From NCBI GenBank assembly GCA_934463175.1, contig CAKSIW010000029.1, forward strand, positions 1 to 28,295: a stretch of DNA of 28,295 nt. The letters are read 5' to 3'. The stretch is from an uncultured Clostridia bacterium. Lineage in GTDB: Bacteria > Bacillota > Clostridia > Monoglobales > Monoglobaceae. This document shows, one piece after another, positions 24,254-28,295 of this stretch. The translations under genes and the position numbers were made by a program. The notes beneath the pieces were generated by a model that was given only the letters and a program-made list of their open reading frames with translations, was not told the DNA's origin and ran no database searches. Position 1 is the first letter of the stretch. The number at the start of each line of letters is the position of its first letter.

Positions 24254-26308
24254 ATGTATACAAAAGAGAGTGAAATATCAATCCGAAAGGAGAACATAGT
24301 ATCGGACACGCCTGTGGTGTCGGAAAACCCTTTAAGGCTTGACATAAGCCGCGGAGAGTTTAAATACATAATCAAAAGCGAAGGAGAAACTGAGTGGACC
24401 GATAAGCAGTATCTGGTGTTTGATGTAATGCTTGAAGCAACCTCACGCACATTCATCTATGTCACCTTCAGAAAAAACGGAGAAGAGCAGATCATGCTCA
24501 ACTACAGCATAATTCCGAACAGAAGAATAAAGGCGGCGTTTGACCTTGGAGAGCTTGCGTCACGGAGGTGGTTTCTGACACCGCACGCAGGGAATCTGAA
24601 AGGGCATGTGCAGGGCAGACCGACAAGCTTGTCCGAGGTTGATGAGGTGGTGATTTCAACCACATATGCACGCGGTGCGAAGGCACTTGAAATATACGGT
24701 GTCCGTCTTTCCGAAACGCTGCCGGATTTCACCGTCGGAGGAGCTCCGGTGGTTGACAGGTTCGGACAGAATGCCGATTATGAATGGAACATGAAGGTGA
24801 GGAGCGAGGAGCAGCTGAAGGAGTTTCTGATGGGAGAATACCAAAAGGCGGAGGAAAGCCGCGGATATTCAAACCCTGACTGGAACGAATACGGCGGATA
24901 CAGGAAGCTGAAGCTTGAGAAAACGGGATATTTCCACACGGAAAAGGTGAACGGAAGGAGCTGGCTGGTTGACCCGTCGGGGTGTGCGTTTTTGTCAAAC
25001 GGAGTCTGCTATGGCAGCAGAATGGGAGTGCACGGACATGTTGACGGAATGAGGAGCATGTTTGAATGGCTGCCCGATGAAGAAGATGAAAAATTCAGGG
25101 ACGCATGGACAACGGCGGATAACATACCCGAGTTCGTGAAGAGAAACGGAAAAGAAGCGGGCAGAAAGCGGAGAATGTTTAACTTTGCAAGGGCAAACAT
25201 GATAAGAGTATTCGGGGACGAATGGTGGAACGCGTGGGTGAAAATCAATTCATCAAGACTGAAGGAGTGGGGGTTTAACACAATATCGGTGTGCGTCAAT
25301 AACTATTTTGATGAGAAAGTGTATGAATACCTGAAAAAGGCAAAAATACCGTACACATGGACAATGAAGAGCTTTCCCAAAACGGAGCATATGATTTTCA
25401 GGGATTTTCCCGATGTGTTTTCGGAGGAATACAGGGAAAGGTGCCGTGAATTTGCAAAACAGCTTGAACCGCTGGCGGATGACCCGTATATGATAGGATA
25501 TTTCATAAACAACGAGCCGGAATGGCTTGTTGAAAGAAGGGTGAGCATAGCGGAGGAGCTGATAAAGAGCGGAGAGCCGCTTGAAAGCAAGCGTGAGCTT
25601 GTGAAATTTCTGAAAAACAAATATGAGACCGCAGAACGTTTCAATGAGGCGTGGGGACATTCAATAAAGGAATTTGAGGAGCTTTTGAAGCCGCAGAATG
25701 AGAAGAGCCTCGGGAGCGAGGCCTGCCGCAGAGATTTGAATGAATTCAAGAAGCTGCTGATTGAGGAGTATAACAGGGCGGCGCAGAATGCGGTCAGAGA
25801 AATATGTCCGCATAACATGAGCCTTGGAATGAGATATGCGGGAATACAGGAGAAGAGCGATTTTGCAGGGAGCGAATATCATGATGTATTTTCGTTCAAC
25901 TGCTATAAAAAAGACCCAACAGAGCGAATCGGACTTGCGAATGAGAACACGGAAAAGCCGTGCCTTATCGGGGAATGGATGTTCGGGGCGTCAGACGAGA
26001 GCCTGCTGTGCTCGGCACTCATAACATGCCCTGATCAGAAAATGAGGGGAATGGCAGCCGCACGGTATCTGCAAAGGGTATATTCAAATCCGCAGATGGT
26101 GGGAGCACACTATTTTGAGTATAACGATCAGCCGCTGCTGGGAAGATTTGACGGAGAGGCAATGCCGCACGGCTTGATTGATGTGTGCAATCAGCCGAAG
26201 AGAGAGTTTCTGGAGGTTCTGGTGCCTGCAAACAACAGTATATATGAAATTGCACTCGGAGAGAAAAAGCCAGATGACATACAGCCTGTTTTTTTGCAGT
26301 CATTCTGA
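24254..26308 (+). CDS. GH50/agarase-like clan GH-A glycoside hydrolase, cytoplasmic
   Basis: GGGGGA (24241-24246) precedes the ATG at 24254 by seven bases. The 684-residue protein has no signal peptide. Residues about 25-160 look like a beta-sandwich carbohydrate-binding-like domain, and residues about 225-645 form a TIM barrel. YFHTEKVNGRSWLVDPSG (226-243) and GFNTISV (340-346) are typical openings of agarase/GH50-type barrels. DPYMIGYFINNEPEW (410-424) carries the acid/base Glu421, and PCLIGEWMFGA (569-579) the nucleophile Glu574. GH50 enzymes are beta-agarases; relatives in gut bacteria are often only called beta-galactosidases. A cytoplasmic place argues for oligosaccharide cleavage rather than attack on polymer. 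It would act next to the GH42-like enzyme, perhaps on a different linkage of the same oligosaccharide. Confidence 0.75.
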   Translation: MYTKESEISIRKENIVSDTPVVSENPLRLDISRGEFKYIIKSEGETEWTDKQYLVFDVMLEATSRTFIYVTFRKNGEEQIMLNYSIIPNRRIKAAFDLGELASRRWFLTPHAGNLKGHVQGRPTSLSEVDEVVISTTYARGAKALEIYGVRLSETLPDFTVGGAPVVDRFGQNADYEWNMKVRSEEQLKEFLMGEYQKAEESRGYSNPDWNEYGGYRKLKLEKTGYFHTEKVNGRSWLVDPSGCAFLSNGVCYGSRMGVHGHVDGMRSMFEWLPDEEDEKFRDAWTTADNIPEFVKRNGKEAGRKRRMFNFARANMIRVFGDEWWNAWVKINSSRLKEWGFNTISVCVNNYFDEKVYEYLKKAKIPYTWTMKSFPKTEHMIFRDFPDVFSEEYRERCREFAKQLEPLADDPYMIGYFINNEPEWLVERRVSIAEELIKSGEPLESKRELVKFLKNKYETAERFNEAWGHSIKEFEELLKPQNEKSLGSEACRRDLNEFKKLLIEEYNRAAQNAVREICPHNMSLGMRYAGIQEKSDFAGSEYHDVFSFNCYKKDPTERIGLANENTEKPCLIGEWMFGASDESLLCSALITCPDQKMRGMAAARYLQRVYSNPQMVGAHYFEYNDQPLLGRFDGEAMPHGLIDVCNQPKREFLEVLVPANNSIYEIALGEKKPDDIQPVFLQSF

Positions 26309-26332
26309 CGGAGGATATTGAAAGGAAAAGGC

Positions 26333-28295
26333 ATGAGCAAGGAAAAAGTGAGAATTGAAAAAAACAGTGAAGGAAAAATCACGGCACTGGATATGGGAGA
26401 CGTCAGATTCCTGTTTGACGGGAAAGGACCTGAAATCAGGTGCGGAGGCGGAAATGAAAGCCTTGAATCCCGAATTTACATTAAAGAGCTTGATGGGGCA
26501 TTGAGATTTGACATTGAAGTGAGCAGCAAGGGAGAATGCGGCATTGCGGACAGAATATCGCTTTATACGGGAATTGACTGCTATATGGACAAATATCCCG
26601 ATTGGAACAGCAAGCTGTTTCCGACAATGATGAGATGTGAGAGAACGCATTTTTACGGATATTGCATGACGCCCGAGGGGAAAATCCTCGGGCTTGCGTC
26701 ACCTGACCCGATTGCGTCATACAGACTGCTGTATAACGGAAGAGGACACAGAATATATTCTGTTGAGCTGGATCTGATAAATCCCGTAAAGCTTCCTGAA
26801 AGATACCCCAAAAACCGCAGAGAACTGAAAAAGGGAGAATGTGTCAGGGTCAGGCTGTATATGTTTTCGGCTGAAAGCTTTGAGGAGCTGAGGGAAAAGT
26901 GGAGCGAATATACAGAAGCACCGCAGATTACAGCCGAAAAATGGACGTGTGAACCGGGAGATAAGCTGAAAATTGTGTCAGACGGAGACGTCAGAATCAC
27001 ATCACCCGCGGGGAGAGAGCTTGAAAGCGGAGACAGGGCGGAAGAGTATGGAATATATACCGTGACAGCCGAAAAGAACGGAAAAGTGAGCGAGGGAAAG
27101 GTGTATTGCCGCAGAGACTGGGGATTTTATCTCAGGAAGGCAAGAGAACGTGCAATAGATATGCCGCAGAAGGCAACAACGCACTGCGAGAGCTGGTACG
27201 GACTGTTTTCGGGGTATCTTGCGGCAAAGCACTATCCGAACCCAAGTGAGGACAAGAAAATTGAAGATAAGTTCAGGGAAATAACGCCGTATATGTTTGA
27301 CTTTGAAAAGGGAGAGCCGCTGGTGATTCCGGAGAGAATACAGAACACGGCGGCAATGATAAGCCTGCTTGCGGACAGATATGAGGTGAGCGGAAGCATG
27401 GAAAGCCTTTATGAGGCGGACAGGCTTTCGGATTTTCTGATAGCGCGTCAGAGGGAGGACGGTGCATATCTGAGAAACGGAGAGCTGCACTATACGTGCG
27501 TGATATACATAGCAAAATCAATGCTGGAGCTTTATCTGGCAGAGAAAGACCTTGAAGGGTTTGAGGAAAGAGCGGAAAAGCATTGGGACTCGGCAAAACG
27601 TGCGGTGGATAACCTTGCGGAAAAGCTTGATGACATAGGAACAGAGGGAGAGCAGACGTTTGAGGACGGAATGGTGTCGTGTTCGGCATTGCAGACGGCG
27701 ATGTTTGCGCTTCTGCTGGAAGAGGACAAACGCGGGCCGTATGTCAGGGCGGCGGAATATATGATGAGGAAGCACAGATGTCTTGAACAGAGGCTTGTGC
27801 CTGACTGCCGCATGAGAGGAGGAAGTCTGAGATACTGGGAGGCACAGTATGATGTTCTGAGCAGACCGAACATGATGAACAGTCCGCACGGATGGACGGC
27901 ATGGACGCTTTATGCGTTATATTATCTTTATCTTCTCACGGGGAAAAAGGAATATCTCGTGAATCTGATGGACGGAATGGGAGCATGTGTGCAGCTTATG
28001 AAGGAGGACGGAGAACTGAGATGGGCATTTATATGCGACCCGTATGTTGAGGCGGAGATTTTTGTCCGCGGAGGAGAGAAGGAGACGGGCGTGTTCGGAG
28101 GAGAATTTGAAAAGAGGGTTATCGGTGAGGAATATCTCGGAATGATTTCGGGGTGGTTCCGTCACGGGAAGCAGAAGGTGACGGGAGGATTTTTGGAGTG
28201 TCCGCTGTATATGAAGGACAGAACGGAGCAGGTTGACACGCAGGGCGGCTGCTGTGACAATGATGTGCATGAAATATTCAAATGCATGGAGGAAA
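26333..28295 (+). CDS. Large cytoplasmic protein with beta-sandwich, Ig-like and alpha-helical toroid domains (3' end beyond window)
   Basis: The frame opens at the ATG at 26333 (AAAGGA at 26321-26326) and is still open at the window end, with 654 residues visible. An in-frame TTG at 26318 close behind GGAGG (26310-26314) is an alternative start. There is no signal peptide. Residues about 1-185 read as a beta-sandwich and about 195-262 as a small Ig-like domain (IYTVTAEKNGKV). From about 263 the protein is helical, with THCESWYGLFSGYLAA (283-298), NTAAMISLLADRY and SPHGWTAWTLYALYYLYLL, the style of (alpha/alpha) toroid glycosidases and lyases. I do not recognise the family. His284, Glu286 and Tyr289 in the first helical motif, and the later PHGW, are places to look for catalytic residues. 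By position it is the fourth cytoplasmic enzyme of the pathway. Confidence 0.75.
   Translation, partial: MSKEKVRIEKNSEGKITALDMGDVRFLFDGKGPEIRCGGGNESLESRIYIKELDGALRFDIEVSSKGECGIADRISLYTGIDCYMDKYPDWNSKLFPTMMRCERTHFYGYCMTPEGKILGLASPDPIASYRLLYNGRGHRIYSVELDLINPVKLPERYPKNRRELKKGECVRVRLYMFSAESFEELREKWSEYTEAPQITAEKWTCEPGDKLKIVSDGDVRITSPAGRELESGDRAEEYGIYTVTAEKNGKVSEGKVYCRRDWGFYLRKARERAIDMPQKATTHCESWYGLFSGYLAAKHYPNPSEDKKIEDKFREITPYMFDFEKGEPLVIPERIQNTAAMISLLADRYEVSGSMESLYEADRLSDFLIARQREDGAYLRNGELHYTCVIYIAKSMLELYLAEKDLEGFEERAEKHWDSAKRAVDNLAEKLDDIGTEGEQTFEDGMVSCSALQTAMFALLLEEDKRGPYVRAAEYMMRKHRCLEQRLVPDCRMRGGSLRYWEAQYDVLSRPNMMNSPHGWTAWTLYALYYLYLLTGKKEYLVNLMDGMGACVQLMKEDGELRWAFICDPYVEAEIFVRGGEKETGVFGGEFEKRVIGEEYLGMISGWFRHGKQKVTGGFLECPLYMKDRTEQVDTQGGCCDNDVHEIFKCMEE

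Noticed and set aside
26653..27889. Several minus-strand frames of 115-162 codons near the right end
   Set aside because: The plus strand is a single uninterrupted frame from 26333 to the window end with enzyme-like domains; the antisense frames are by-products.

Overview
The window looks like the chromosome of an anaerobic Gram-positive Clostridia. The evidence is a CUT1-type sugar ABC system (lipoprotein plus LplB/YtcP-type permeases) with no linked ATPase, S-layer homology (SLH) domains, a copper-amine-oxidase-like stalk domain, a remnant of the spore-cortex amidase gene cwlD, Shine-Dalgarno sites in front of nearly every gene and sigma-A type promoters. A gut or rumen polysaccharide degrader related to SLH-rich groups such as Monoglobus would fit, but this is a guess from gene style; nothing here fixes the species.

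Layout. (1) 1-944: a 5'-truncated YoaP-type acetyltransferase end with its terminator, then a cwlD-like gene cut off just after its first catalytic motif, a 22-bp perfect hairpin terminator, and an AT-rich stretch without genes. This looks like ordinary chromosome ending at an island edge. (2) 945-5557: a clear promoter followed by a four-gene operon: cytoplasmic M14 metallopeptidase-like protein, sugar-binding lipoprotein, and two permeases. (3) 5616-6628: an AraC-family regulator on the minus strand with its own terminator and a consensus promoter that collides with the plus-strand promoter of the next operon. (4) 6668-28295: a run of nine same-strand genes, probably one operon that continues past the window. 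Its first half encodes exported proteins: two polysaccharide lyase family 8 (PL8) type lyases, a two-module lectin-like protein, an SLH-anchored protein and a second, larger SLH-like protein whose start overlaps the previous stop. Its second half encodes four proteins without signal peptides: an (alpha/alpha)6-type glycosidase, a GH42-like TIM-barrel enzyme, a GH50/agarase-like TIM-barrel enzyme, and a large incomplete beta-sandwich plus alpha-helical enzyme.

How the parts may work together (inference): the AraC regulator senses an imported sugar. The exported lyases cut a uronic-acid-containing polysaccharide at the surface, while the lectin-like modules and SLH proteins keep substrate and enzymes on the wall. 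The ABC system imports the oligosaccharides and the cytoplasmic hydrolases dismantle them. Known PL8 substrates include hyaluronan, chondroitin and xanthan; the sequence does not say which applies. No GH88/GH105 unsaturated uronidase, sulfatase or transporter ATPase is visible in the window.

The most distinctive points are a related N-terminal lectin-like module on three consecutive exported proteins (lyase, soluble protein, SLH anchor), a galactose-binding-like domain inserted inside the C-terminal part of the first lyase together with altered catalytic His-Tyr spacing, and an M14 peptidase-like gene leading a sugar import operon.
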